From contig CAMWMW010000080.1 of assembly GCA_947175455.1 (NCBI GenBank), positions 1-7,179 on the forward strand: a stretch of DNA of 7,179 nt, given 5' to 3'. Both the position numbers and the translations under genes were made by a program. The notes beneath the pieces were generated by a model. That model ran no database searches. It was given only the letters and a program-made list of their open reading frames with translations, and was not told the DNA's origin. The DNA comes from an uncultured Porphyromonadaceae bacterium (GTDB lineage Bacteria > Bacteroidota > Bacteroidia > Bacteroidales > Muribaculaceae). Shown here one piece after another: positions 1 through 4,522 of the stretch. Each line of letters opens with the position of its first letter. Position 1 is the stretch's first letter.

Positions 1-530
1 CTTATGCAAAAAGCGGTTATATCACCACTCTACGTTTTAACGCCGGACTCGGCTCAAGCTACTATCGTCTGGGGGGATTCGACAACGATTCCTTCAAGGC
101 TCAGATGAGACATAATTTCGCCACGTATCTGGGGTTCTCGCTTTCCATCCCGATTTTCGACGGTTTCAATACCCGCAACAGTGTAAGACGGGCAAAATTA
201 CAGCAGACATCGGCGAAACTGGATCTCGACCAAAGACAATACGACCTCTACAAAAACATACAGCTTGCCTACTATCAGGCAACGGGTGCAAGAGAACGTT
301 ATCTGACCTCGCTGGAGACTCTTGAAAAGACCAGACTTTCTTTTGATTCCACACGCGAGCGTTTCAATCTCGGGAGAGCCACGCAAGCTGATTACGAACA
401 GGCGAAAAACAATCTTTTCCCGCACCGAAATCACCCGCATCCAGGCACATTACGAGTATCTGATCAGACACCGCATACTCATCTTCTACGCCAATGCACG
501 CAAATAGCCCGCATCTATAAAATTTGTTAA
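1..530 (+). CDS. TolC-family outer-membrane efflux protein, C-terminal part, apparently frameshifted
   Basis: The gene enters from the left edge, reading in frame from base 3, and covers the second half of a TolC-type channel, the outer-membrane duct of type I secretion or RND efflux systems. Seen: a barrel-strand segment (GLGSSYYRLGG), then SLSIPIFDGFNTRNSVRRAKL, the hallmark transition from strand to periplasmic helix in this family, followed by a long helix with QLAYYQA and ERFNLGRATQADYEQAKNNLF. At 415-421 (TTTTCCC) the frame breaks. The next frame continues the family-like ending RTEITRIQAHYEYLIRHRILIFYANARK with a stop at 505-507, whereas the frame as written runs to 530 with an unrelated Pro/His-rich tail. 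One extra T or C would explain this. It could be a true pseudogene or a sequence error. Membrane-fusion and pump genes would be expected to the left, outside the window. Family call is firm; the substrate cannot be told. Confidence 0.88.
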   Translation, partial: YAKSGYITTLRFNAGLGSSYYRLGGFDNDSFKAQMRHNFATYLGFSLSIPIFDGFNTRNSVRRAKLQQTSAKLDLDQRQYDLYKNIQLAYYQATGARERYLTSLETLEKTRLSFDSTRERFNLGRATQADYEQAKNNLFPHRNHPHPGTLRVSDQTPHTHLLRQCTQIARIYKIC

Positions 531-532
531 TT

Positions 533-540
533 TACCATTG
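533..540 (+). promoter_or_regulatory. weak candidate -7 element for the CsbD-like gene
   Basis: TACCATTG matches the Bacteroidetes -7 consensus TAnnTTTG with one mismatch. No TTTG-like -33 element lies about 20 bases upstream. It is listed because a start near 546 would put the two inverted repeats at 556-618 in the transcript. A second imperfect candidate, TA-N3-TTTG, is at 518-526. Confidence 0.2.
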
Positions 541-555
541 TTCCGGCTAACATCC

Positions 556-618
556 TCTGTTTCCCGAGTGTTTAAAAATCAAATAATTCGAAACAGAATA
601 TTATTAATTTAAAACACT
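556..618 (+). promoter_or_regulatory. two interleaved inverted repeats in the leader of the CsbD-like gene
   Basis: Arm A TCTGTTTC (556-563) is perfectly complementary to A' GAAACAGA (590-597). Arm B AGTGTTT (567-573) is perfectly complementary to B' AAACACT (612-618). The order is A-B-A'-B', so the two stems can only form together as a pseudoknot or must be mutually exclusive. B' ends 5 bases before the ATG at 624. The stems are AU-rich and could be chance in low-complexity DNA, and the A/A' stem could instead be a weak end signal for the tolC unit. Function is not known. Confidence 0.35.
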
Positions 619-623
619 TGATT

Positions 624-848
624 ATGAACATCGAAGAAATAAAAGGGAAAGCCGACCAGCTCAAGGGAAAGGCAGAAGAGCTGCAGGGCAAGGCTCAGGA
701 GTTGCTCAACAACCCTGACGTGCAGGATAAAATCAATCAAGCCAAGGATTTCCTCGGCGATGCGAAAGACAAACTTGAGGATTTCGTTGAAGACAAAACC
801 GATGGGAAAGGCATATTCGGTTTCGGAAAATCAGATGACAAAGAGTGA
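624..848 (+). CDS. CsbD-like small helical stress protein (74 aa)
   Basis: A short, highly charged protein without signal peptide or membrane segment, probably cytoplasmic. Residues 6-28 are three heptads of the form (I/L)-x-GKA-x-x with GKA at 8-10, 15-17 and 22-24, followed by NNPDVQDKINQAKDFLGDAKDKLEDFVEDK, a second amphipathic helix, and a Gly/Phe tail (GKGIFGFGK) ending in DDKE. The repeated GKA heptads resemble the CsbD/YjbJ family and LEA-like stress proteins, which are often induced by general stress, but no defining motif is present, so the link is only by resemblance. The ATG at 624 is preferred over a TTG at 618 because it begins directly at the conserved-looking helix and TTG starts are uncommon. 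It stands alone, about 115 bases after tolC, and is followed by the terminator at 896-926. Molecular function is unknown. Confidence 0.75.
   Translation: MNIEEIKGKADQLKGKAEELQGKAQELLNNPDVQDKINQAKDFLGDAKDKLEDFVEDKTDGKGIFGFGKSDDKE
642..704 (+). repeat. three imperfect 21-base tandem units coding for GKA heptads
   Basis: Units 642-662, 663-683 and 684-704 each encode K/Q-G-K-A-x-x-L. The bases are similar but diverged (for example AAGGGAAAG against CAGGGCAAG), so this appears to be an old internal duplication kept at protein level rather than a recent slippage tract. Confidence 0.6.
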
Positions 849-895
849 ATTGCTTTTTGAGACCTTTTGTAAACAATTATCATACGTAGTAAAAA

Positions 896-926
896 CGGGA
901 GAGCATTCGGATGCGAATCTCTCCCG
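896..926. terminator. two-way hairpin terminator between the CsbD-like gene and the nitroreductase gene
   Basis: CGGGAGAG (896-903) pairs with CTCTCCCG (919-926), and after a bulged C904 the inner arms ATTCG (905-909) and CGAAT (914-918) pair around the loop GATG. That gives 13 base pairs in all. On the - strand the hairpin is followed by TTTTT (895-891), a good end for the nitroreductase transcript. On the + strand it is followed by CTTTATATA, a weaker end for the CsbD-like gene. The two genes converge on it. Confidence 0.85.
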
Positions 927-949
927 CTTTATATATAATAAACAAGCTC

Positions 950-1696
950 TTACATTTCAAAACCCTGTTTTCTTATGAAATCGAGATAGATGCCGGAGAA
1001 CAGTTCATTGGTGTCTTTCGGATACCGCACGTCTGTAAACACCTGTGCCAATGTCTTCTTGCCGTTTTCTTCAACAAACTGCCTGCTGTCGTCACGCGCT
1101 TCTTTCCCGGCAAAAATCTCATCGATTCTTTCATCGCTGTAATCACGGTAGACCTCATCATGAATGAAACCGGATGCCGGTATACGGTCGCTGCGCAGAT
1201 TCCCTTCATCCGGATAACCCAAGGCTACAGTAATCACAGGGACGACACGCTTCGGCAATTCAAGAATCTCAGCTATCTGCGGAGCATTATAGGCTGTTGT
1301 GCCGAGATAGCATGTTCCCAGCCCCTCCTGCTCTGCAATCGTGCAGAACTGCTGCGCGAGTATGACCGTATCGAAAACAGCCGACATGAACGACTGGAAG
1401 TTATCATAACCGGGTCTGGCGTCGCGAGCCTCACACCATTTGACAAAACGGTTGAAATCCGCGCAGAAAGTAACAAGAACATCCGCGCCGACCGAAGCCG
1501 GCTGATTGAAATGCGTGGGCGTGAGCAGGCGCTTGCGTTCCGGATCACGCGTTATGACCACACTGTAAAGCTGCATGTTTCCATTTGTCGGGGCATGCGC
1601 CGCAGCCTCAAGCATCTCCCCCAGCAATTCCCTGCTGACTCTTTTGTCGGAGAACTTACGGACTGTCGTTCTCTCTTTGAAATATTTGTCTGTCAT
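950..1696 (-). CDS. NfsA/FRP-like FMN-dependent nitroreductase (248 aa)
   Basis: A cytoplasmic flavoenzyme of the nitroreductase superfamily, expected to use FMN and NAD(P)H to reduce nitroaromatics, quinones or flavin. Seen: the N-terminal FMN phosphate motif ERTTVRKFSDKRVS (8-21), the segment HAPTNGNMQ (34-42) in place of the usual APSSxNxQ, EGLGTCYLG (124-132), VTVALGYPDE-like segment (155-164), and RIPASGFIHDEVYRDY (171-186), which resembles the RxPxxxxxHxExY region of NfsA/FRP proteins. Length agrees with the roughly 240-250 residues of that subgroup. The start ATG (1696-1694) directly precedes the family N-terminus and no Shine-Dalgarno is visible. The gene is monocistronic, with a promoter at 1774-1781 and a terminator at 896-926. 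Related enzymes can activate nitro drugs such as metronidazole, but substrate preference cannot be read from sequence. The + strand over this gene is also open for nearly 900 bases; that looks like a shadow. Confidence 0.9.
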   Translation of the reverse strand: MTDKYFKERTTVRKFSDKRVSRELLGEMLEAAAHAPTNGNMQLYSVVITRDPERKRLLTPTHFNQPASVGADVLVTFCADFNRFVKWCEARDARPGYDNFQSFMSAVFDTVILAQQFCTIAEQEGLGTCYLGTTAYNAPQIAEILELPKRVVPVITVALGYPDEGNLRSDRIPASGFIHDEVYRDYSDERIDEIFAGKEARDDSRQFVEENGKKTLAQVFTDVRYPKDTNELFSGIYLDFIRKQGFEM

Positions 1697-1773
1697 GGTT
1701 TCAATAAATCATATTGCATGCCGGCACCGATCAATATCAGACAGGTAATCCGGGATGCTGTAAATATCCGGTG

Positions 1774-1781
1774 CAAAAATA
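1774..1781 (-). promoter_or_regulatory. -7 promoter element for the nitroreductase gene
   Basis: On the - strand TATTTTTG, followed by C, is an exact match to TAnnTTTG. The -33 position falls in a T-run that is also the U-tract of the upstream hairpin, so it is T-rich but lacks the G of TTTG. A start near 1769 would leave a leader of about 70 nt before the ATG at 1696. Its position just past the terminator suggests the nitroreductase gene is transcribed separately from the upstream short transcript. Confidence 0.5.
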
Positions 1782-1797
1782 CTAAGAATATATGAAA

Positions 1798-1886
1798 TAA
1801 AAAAAAGGGTGATAACCTCCGCGGTCGCACCCTTTATAAGTTTCTACAGGTAAAAAATCTTAAGGTAAAAAAAGATTGTTTTAGGT
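1798..1886 (-). ncRNA. candidate small RNA of about 90 nt, or attenuated leader, upstream of the nitroreductase gene
   Basis: A near-consensus promoter (1892-1923) predicts a - strand start near 1886, and a strong terminator ends about 90 bases later. The enclosed transcript has no ATG and no open frame of note. It can form a weak hairpin (AATCTT/AAGATT, 1877-1856) and the terminator hairpin, whose loop carries GCGGAGG. Promoter plus terminator with nothing coding between is the usual layout of an intergenic small RNA. The other reading is a leader whose terminator is sometimes read through into the nitroreductase gene. I do not recognise it as a known RNA family. Boundaries are inferred from signals and are accurate to a few bases at best. 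Confidence 0.4.
1804..1835 (-). terminator. intrinsic terminator with 8-bp stem and long U-tract
   Basis: AAAGGGTG (1804-1811) pairs perfectly with CACCCTTT (1828-1835). Inside the 16-base loop a further GACC/GGTT stem can form around GCGGA. Read on the - strand the stem leads straight into an uninterrupted run of T, then ATTTCA. It can end both the short transcript from the promoter at 1892-1923 and read-through from lpxH, whose stop lies about 200 bases upstream. On the + strand it is followed only by ATAAG, so it is one-directional. Confidence 0.8.
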
Positions 1887-1891
1887 CACTG

Positions 1892-1923
1892 CAAAGTTAG
1901 GTATTTTATATTCTTCTACCAAA
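1892..1923 (-). promoter_or_regulatory. full Bacteroidetes-type promoter (-33 and -7) on the - strand
   Basis: On the - strand TTTG at 1923-1920 and TAACTTTG at 1899-1892, followed by CA, match the -33 TTTG and -7 TAnnTTTG elements exactly with a 20-base spacer, within the usual 19-21. It is the only promoter in the window with both elements perfect. It faces the terminator at 1804-1835 and beyond it the nitroreductase gene. The 10-mer TAACTTTGCA recurs at 4511-4520 before priA. Confidence 0.7.
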
Positions 1924-1940
1924 GATTTTTTAGCAAAATG

Positions 1941-1964
1941 TTACAAATATGTTGTAAAACATAT
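1941..1964. promoter_or_regulatory. overlapping palindromes upstream of the -33 element, possible operator
   Basis: TTACAA (1941-1946) and TTGTAA (1952-1957) are perfect inverted arms around ATATG. Overlapping them, ATATGTT (1947-1953) and AACATAT (1958-1964) are perfect arms around GTAA. The first palindrome is centred about 63 bases upstream of the predicted start of the short transcript, a typical place for an activator such as a CRP/FNR-type protein. That assignment is inference. In AT-rich DNA such symmetry can be chance. Confidence 0.3.
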
Positions 1965-1986
1965 GTTTTTCCGGGTACCACTCCTC

Positions 1987-2030
1987 TATAATGGAATGAA
2001 AACACGATTATAATGGAATGAAAACATGAT
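1987..2030. repeat. perfectly abutting 22-base tandem repeat after the lpxH stop
   Basis: Copy 1 (1987-2008) and copy 2 (2009-2030) both read TATAATGGAATGAAAACA then c/t then GAT, with a single difference at 2005 (C) and 2027 (T). Copy 2 ends at the base just before the lpxH stop codon. The 22-base period is close to two helical turns, so a protein reading both copies would sit on one face of the DNA. No further copy is seen in the window. Confidence 0.9.
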
Positions 2031-2777
2031 TCAGCTGTCGCGGCAATATCTGCGAAGCTCAAACCCGATGCCGTCCCAGACTCCATAACTGAACGTAGAT
2101 ATCCACTCGCCCAACACTACAACCTCACAATCCGGAGTGACGTTGAATTTCTTGAGCAGATGCAGATGTCCGAAGACAAAATAATTGATACGCGAATCAT
2201 TTACCTTGTAATCTTTCGCAAATGATGTTATGTTGTCCATCATCCTTAATGCATCTTCTTCCGAAGGACCTTCGATCTTGCGGCTGTGACGGCTCCAGTT
2301 GTATGCGAAAGGAACTGTCCAGCGCGGATGTATCGCCGAAAAAGCCTTCTGACACGCTTTGTTGCGGAACAGTCCCCTGAGAAACCGGAACGACGGTTTG
2401 AGTCTGCCGATCCCGTCTCCGTGCGTCATGAAGAAAAACTTACCGTCCATCTCCTCCACAAGCGAACCGTCAACCACCTCTATTCCCAGTTCCGATGGAA
2501 GATAGTCGAATATCCATATGTCATGATTGCCGATAAACCACACGATACGTATTCCTTTGTCGGCAAGTTCGGCAAGCTTGCCGAAGAAACGCACAAAACC
2601 GCGAGGAACCACATAACGGTATTCATACCAATAGTCAAGGATGTCGCCGAGGAGATAGATCACCTCTGCGTCATCCTTGATTTCATCGAGAAAAGAGACC
2701 ACTCTCCTCTCTGCTTCCTTTGAATCCGTAAAATATGGAGCCCCAAGATGGAGGTCGCTGAGAAAATAAGCTTTCAT
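2031..2777 (-). CDS. lpxH: LpxH-like UDP-2,3-diacylglucosamine diphosphatase (248 aa)
   Basis: A calcineurin-like metallophosphoesterase that would hydrolyse UDP-2,3-diacylglucosamine to lipid X and UMP, the fourth step of lipid A synthesis, at the inner face of the cytoplasmic membrane. The two-metal motifs are all present in order: SDLHLG (7-12), GDILDYW (44-50), GNHDIW (83-88), THGDG (118-122) and FGHLHLLKK (202-210). It has GNHD where E. coli LpxH has GNRD, so a broader phosphoesterase role is possible; the total length and C-terminal VVLGEWISTFSYGVWDG fit the Bacteroidetes LpxH-like group. The start at 2777-2775 gives MKAYFLSDLHLG; a frame extension upstream to 2828 lies inside the previous gene and is not used. 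The ATG overlaps the stop of the DUF59 gene as ATGA (2777-2774), implying translational coupling. It is the last gene of the unit. Confidence 0.85.
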   Translation of the reverse strand: MKAYFLSDLHLGAPYFTDSKEAERRVVSFLDEIKDDAEVIYLLGDILDYWYEYRYVVPRGFVRFFGKLAELADKGIRIVWFIGNHDIWIFDYLPSELGIEVVDGSLVEEMDGKFFFMTHGDGIGRLKPSFRFLRGLFRNKACQKAFSAIHPRWTVPFAYNWSRHSRKIEGPSEEDALRMMDNITSFAKDYKVNDSRINYFVFGHLHLLKKFNVTPDCEVVVLGEWISTFSYGVWDGIGFELRRYCRDS

Positions 2778-3142
2778 AGGAATCCCAGTTCCAGCTTTGC
2801 CTCTTCGGTCATCATGTCGTTGTTCCACTCGGGCTCGAACACAAGACGGAGATCCACTTTTTCCGGTCCCTCTATGCTTACAAGCTTCTGCCTTACATCC
2901 TCCATGATGAAATCAGCGGCAGGACAAGAGGGCGCCGTAAGCGTCATGTCCACATGAAGGACTTTGTCGGAGGGATCATACTCGATACGGTAGATCAATC
3001 CGAGATCATATACATTGACCGGTATCTCGGGGTCATATACTGTCTTGAGCAGCTCCACTGCCTTCTCAGTGATGCGAAGCTCCTCATCCGTCTGCACTTG
3101 CGGCGCAGACTTTGTTTCCTCGGTATTATCCATAATATCCAT
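2774..3142 (-). CDS. MIP18/DUF59 family iron-sulfur cluster assembly protein, SufT-like (122 aa)
   Basis: A small cytoplasmic protein of the MIP18 (DUF59) family, whose members (SufT, PaaD, eukaryotic CIA2) help mature Fe-S proteins. Seen: a polar N-terminal tail (1-20), helix ITEKAVELLKTV, the signature DPEIPVNVYDLGLIY (37-51), strand HVDMTLTAPSCPAA (63-76) with the conserved Cys73, and the end PEWNNDMMTEEAKLELGFL (104-122), which is a close match to the family ending. Length is typical. Met1 (3142-3140) and Met4 (3133-3131) are both possible starts; nothing in the sequence decides between them. It follows the beta-barrel gene after 26 bases and overlaps lpxH by 4 bases, with no promoter of its own visible, so it is co-transcribed with both. 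No other suf gene is in the window. Confidence 0.9.
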   Translation of the reverse strand: MDIMDNTEETKSAPQVQTDEELRITEKAVELLKTVYDPEIPVNVYDLGLIYRIEYDPSDKVLHVDMTLTAPSCPAADFIMEDVRQKLVSIEGPEKVDLRLVFEPEWNNDMMTEEAKLELGFL

Positions 3143-3168
3143 ATTATTTTTGAATCATGACGCGCTTG

Positions 3169-3777
3169 TCAGAAAAGCACAGCCACATTCACCTGCCATC
3201 CTCGTGAACGAGCGCTGAAATTGTCAAGTTTCAACGTGCGGCAATCATAAGAGATGCCCCAGTAATAACCTGCTGAAAGCTGATAACGTTCAAAGAACTC
3301 GCCACCGATACCGCATTGCAAGCCGAAAGAACCTGCCGGATGCTCTATGATCGGAAGATCGGATGTGGAAAGATTGAAATTGAATACCGGACCGCCATAT
3401 ACGAATGGAGCCACATAATGTTCAAGTCCATTCATGCGCGTCCATTTGAAACGGAGGTTCAAGGGTATCTGAAGTGTATGGAACCATACGTTTTCCTTCC
3501 CGTAACCATCCGAACTCCATATATACTGCTGACCGAAATTTACATTCGAGCCATGCATGCTGTATTTCAATGCGAAGTCGACTCCGAAACCGATACCGGG
3601 AATCATAAGTTCTCCCATCACACCGACATTGGGACCGACAAGAAGCTTGTTTTCAACAAGATCCTGTTTCCAATACAACTCGGAGACATTGATTCCCGCG
3701 GTAGGTCCCCACCTGAATTCCGCCATTGTGCTGAATGCCGTAACCGCCATCAGCAATGTAATTATGATTTTTCTCAT
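3169..3777 (-). CDS. PorT-like outer-membrane beta-barrel protein A (202 aa)
   Basis: Signal peptide at residues 1-19 (MRKIIITLLMAVTAFSTMA) with cleavage expected before EFRWG. The rest alternates aromatic and polar residues as membrane strands do: FRWGPTAGINVSEL, IGFGVDFALKYSM, FHTLQIPLNLRFKW, HYVAPFVYGGPVFNFNL, FGLQCGIGGEFFERYQLSAGYYWGI and a final strand WQVNVAVLF ending in Phe, the usual C-terminal residue for outer-membrane insertion. This layout, especially xIPLNLRFK and GGP, fits the outer-membrane beta-barrel domain of PorT-like Bacteroidetes proteins with about eight strands. No enzyme motif is present; the role is unknown, perhaps structural or in transport or secretion. It is a tandem paralogue of the next gene upstream (3820-4431), 42 bases away, in the same transcription unit. 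Confidence 0.85.
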   Translation of the reverse strand: MRKIIITLLMAVTAFSTMAEFRWGPTAGINVSELYWKQDLVENKLLVGPNVGVMGELMIPGIGFGVDFALKYSMHGSNVNFGQQYIWSSDGYGKENVWFHTLQIPLNLRFKWTRMNGLEHYVAPFVYGGPVFNFNLSTSDLPIIEHPAGSFGLQCGIGGEFFERYQLSAGYYWGISYDCRTLKLDNFSARSRGWQVNVAVLF

Positions 3778-3819
3778 TTCGAGACTATTCTATATTATGG
3801 AAACACACAACGCCACACA

Positions 3820-4431
3820 TCAGAAAAGATAGGCGGCTGTGATTGTCCAATAATTGTTCTTTACCTTTATATTGCCAATGTTGTTACTTAACACAGGAAT
3901 GTTCTTTGCAACGTTGTTGATACCGAAAGTATAACCGCCGCTGATCTGAAGATGCTTGAGCAATTCAAGACCCACGCCTACATTCCAGCCCATCTGAACA
4001 GTCTTGGTGCTTAAATCCTTAAACGTGCTCTTGTCGAGCTTCACAGCCATGGTAGGACCGGTATACACCATCGGCGACAGGAATGAGGAGACAACAGGAA
4101 GTTTGAATTTATATTTGAGATTCAACGGTATCTCGAGAAAGTTCTTACCTACAGCGCCTTCCGCCGCACCCTCCTGTATCTCGTTGTTCATATGGGTATA
4201 CATGAGAGAGAGGTCGAAACCTATACCCACGATAGGCACTGTGAACTCTGTCATGACACCGGCTGTCACACCGCACTGGTTGTCAGACGAAAAGTTGTTT
4301 GGCAAATTAGTCAGATGCAATTTATTTACATTAAGACCGGCTTTGATACCGAAACGGAACTCCGCGTTAGCTTGACCCACTGCAAAAACAGCCACTATCG
4401 CAGCTATTATCAGATGTTTAAAATTTTTCAT
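3820..4431 (-). CDS. PorT-like outer-membrane beta-barrel protein B (203 aa)
   Basis: First gene of the - strand unit. The start at 4431-4429 gives MKNFKHLIIAAIVAVFAVGQANA, a standard signal peptide with cleavage after Ala23; an in-frame extension to 4491 would bury this signal and cross the promoter, so it is rejected. The mature part begins EFRFGIKAGLNVNKL and contains PIVGIGFDLSLMY, NFLEIPLNLKYKFK, LSPMVYTGPTMAV, GWNVGVGLELLKHLQISGGYTFGI and the terminal strand YWTITAAYLF with C-terminal Phe. It lines up along its whole length with protein A (EFRWGPTAGINVSEL, LQIPLNLRFKW, APFVYGGP, GIGGEFFERYQLSAGYYWGI), so the two arose by tandem duplication and then diverged strongly. Localisation is firm. 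Function is unknown. A promoter is at 4459-4466 and the leader is about 20 nt. Confidence 0.86.
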   Translation of the reverse strand: MKNFKHLIIAAIVAVFAVGQANAEFRFGIKAGLNVNKLHLTNLPNNFSSDNQCGVTAGVMTEFTVPIVGIGFDLSLMYTHMNNEIQEGAAEGAVGKNFLEIPLNLKYKFKLPVVSSFLSPMVYTGPTMAVKLDKSTFKDLSTKTVQMGWNVGVGLELLKHLQISGGYTFGINNVAKNIPVLSNNIGNIKVKNNYWTITAAYLF

Positions 4432-4458
4432 AAATGAAATTCGTTTAGTTTCAAGTTG

Positions 4459-4466
4459 CAAATTTA
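4459..4466 (-). promoter_or_regulatory. -7 promoter element for the beta-barrel/DUF59/lpxH unit
   Basis: On the - strand TAAATTTG, followed by CA, is an exact TAnnTTTG match. No clear TTTG is found at the -33 position. The predicted start near 4453 gives a leader of about 20 nt before the ATG at 4431. It lies back to back with the priA promoter in a 91-base divergent region (4432-4522). Confidence 0.55.
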
Positions 4467-4510
4467 GCAAAATAATCCTAATTATATACATGATTTAGTG
4501 ATGTTTTGTT

Positions 4511-4518
4511 TAACTTTG
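4511..4518 (+). promoter_or_regulatory. -7 promoter element abutting the priA start codon
   Basis: TAACTTTG followed by CA is an exact TAnnTTTG match and identical over 10 bases to the - strand promoter at 1899-1890. It ends only 4 bases before the ATG at 4523, so transcription should begin at or within a few bases of the start codon. There is no TTTG at -33 (the place reads TATACA). Confidence 0.5.
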
Positions 4519-4522
4519 CATC

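Larger units (their letters stand above)
1697..2030. other. 334-base gene-free interval with dense regulatory signals
   Basis: No plausible coding sequence lies here. In - strand order it holds a 22-base tandem repeat directly after the lpxH stop (2030-1987), overlapping palindromes (1964-1941), a full Bacteroidetes promoter (1923-1892), a small AU-rich hairpin (1877-1856), a strong hairpin with U-tract (1835-1798), and a second -7 element (1781-1774) about 80 bases before the nitroreductase start. The interval is very AT-rich except for the terminator stem and loop. Confidence 0.7.

Noticed and set aside
411..424. Programmed +1 frameshift in the TolC-family gene
   Set aside because: The site lacks a slow or stop codon that would stall the ribosome, and TolC-family genes are not known for recoding. 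A homopolymer indel or sequence error is simpler.
911..1795. 294-codon open frame on the + strand opposite the nitroreductase gene
   Set aside because: The - strand product has clear family motifs throughout. The + strand frame has no recognisable domain, overlaps the whole gene and runs into its promoter region, as expected of a shadow frame.
1804..1835. tRNA or known riboswitch aptamer in the gene-free interval
   Set aside because: The hairpin is a single stem with a U-tract. No cloverleaf, acceptor CCA or recognised aptamer core is present.
1987..2030. CRISPR-like array
   Set aside because: Only two copies exist and they abut with no spacer, so it is a tandem repeat and not a CRISPR.
2286..2723. 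145-codon + strand open frame opposite lpxH
   Set aside because: It lies entirely within a gene with all five metallophosphoesterase motifs and shows no motif or promoter of its own.
3316..3891. 191-codon + strand open frame opposite beta-barrel protein A
   Set aside because: No family resemblance, and it spans the junction between two well-supported - strand genes.
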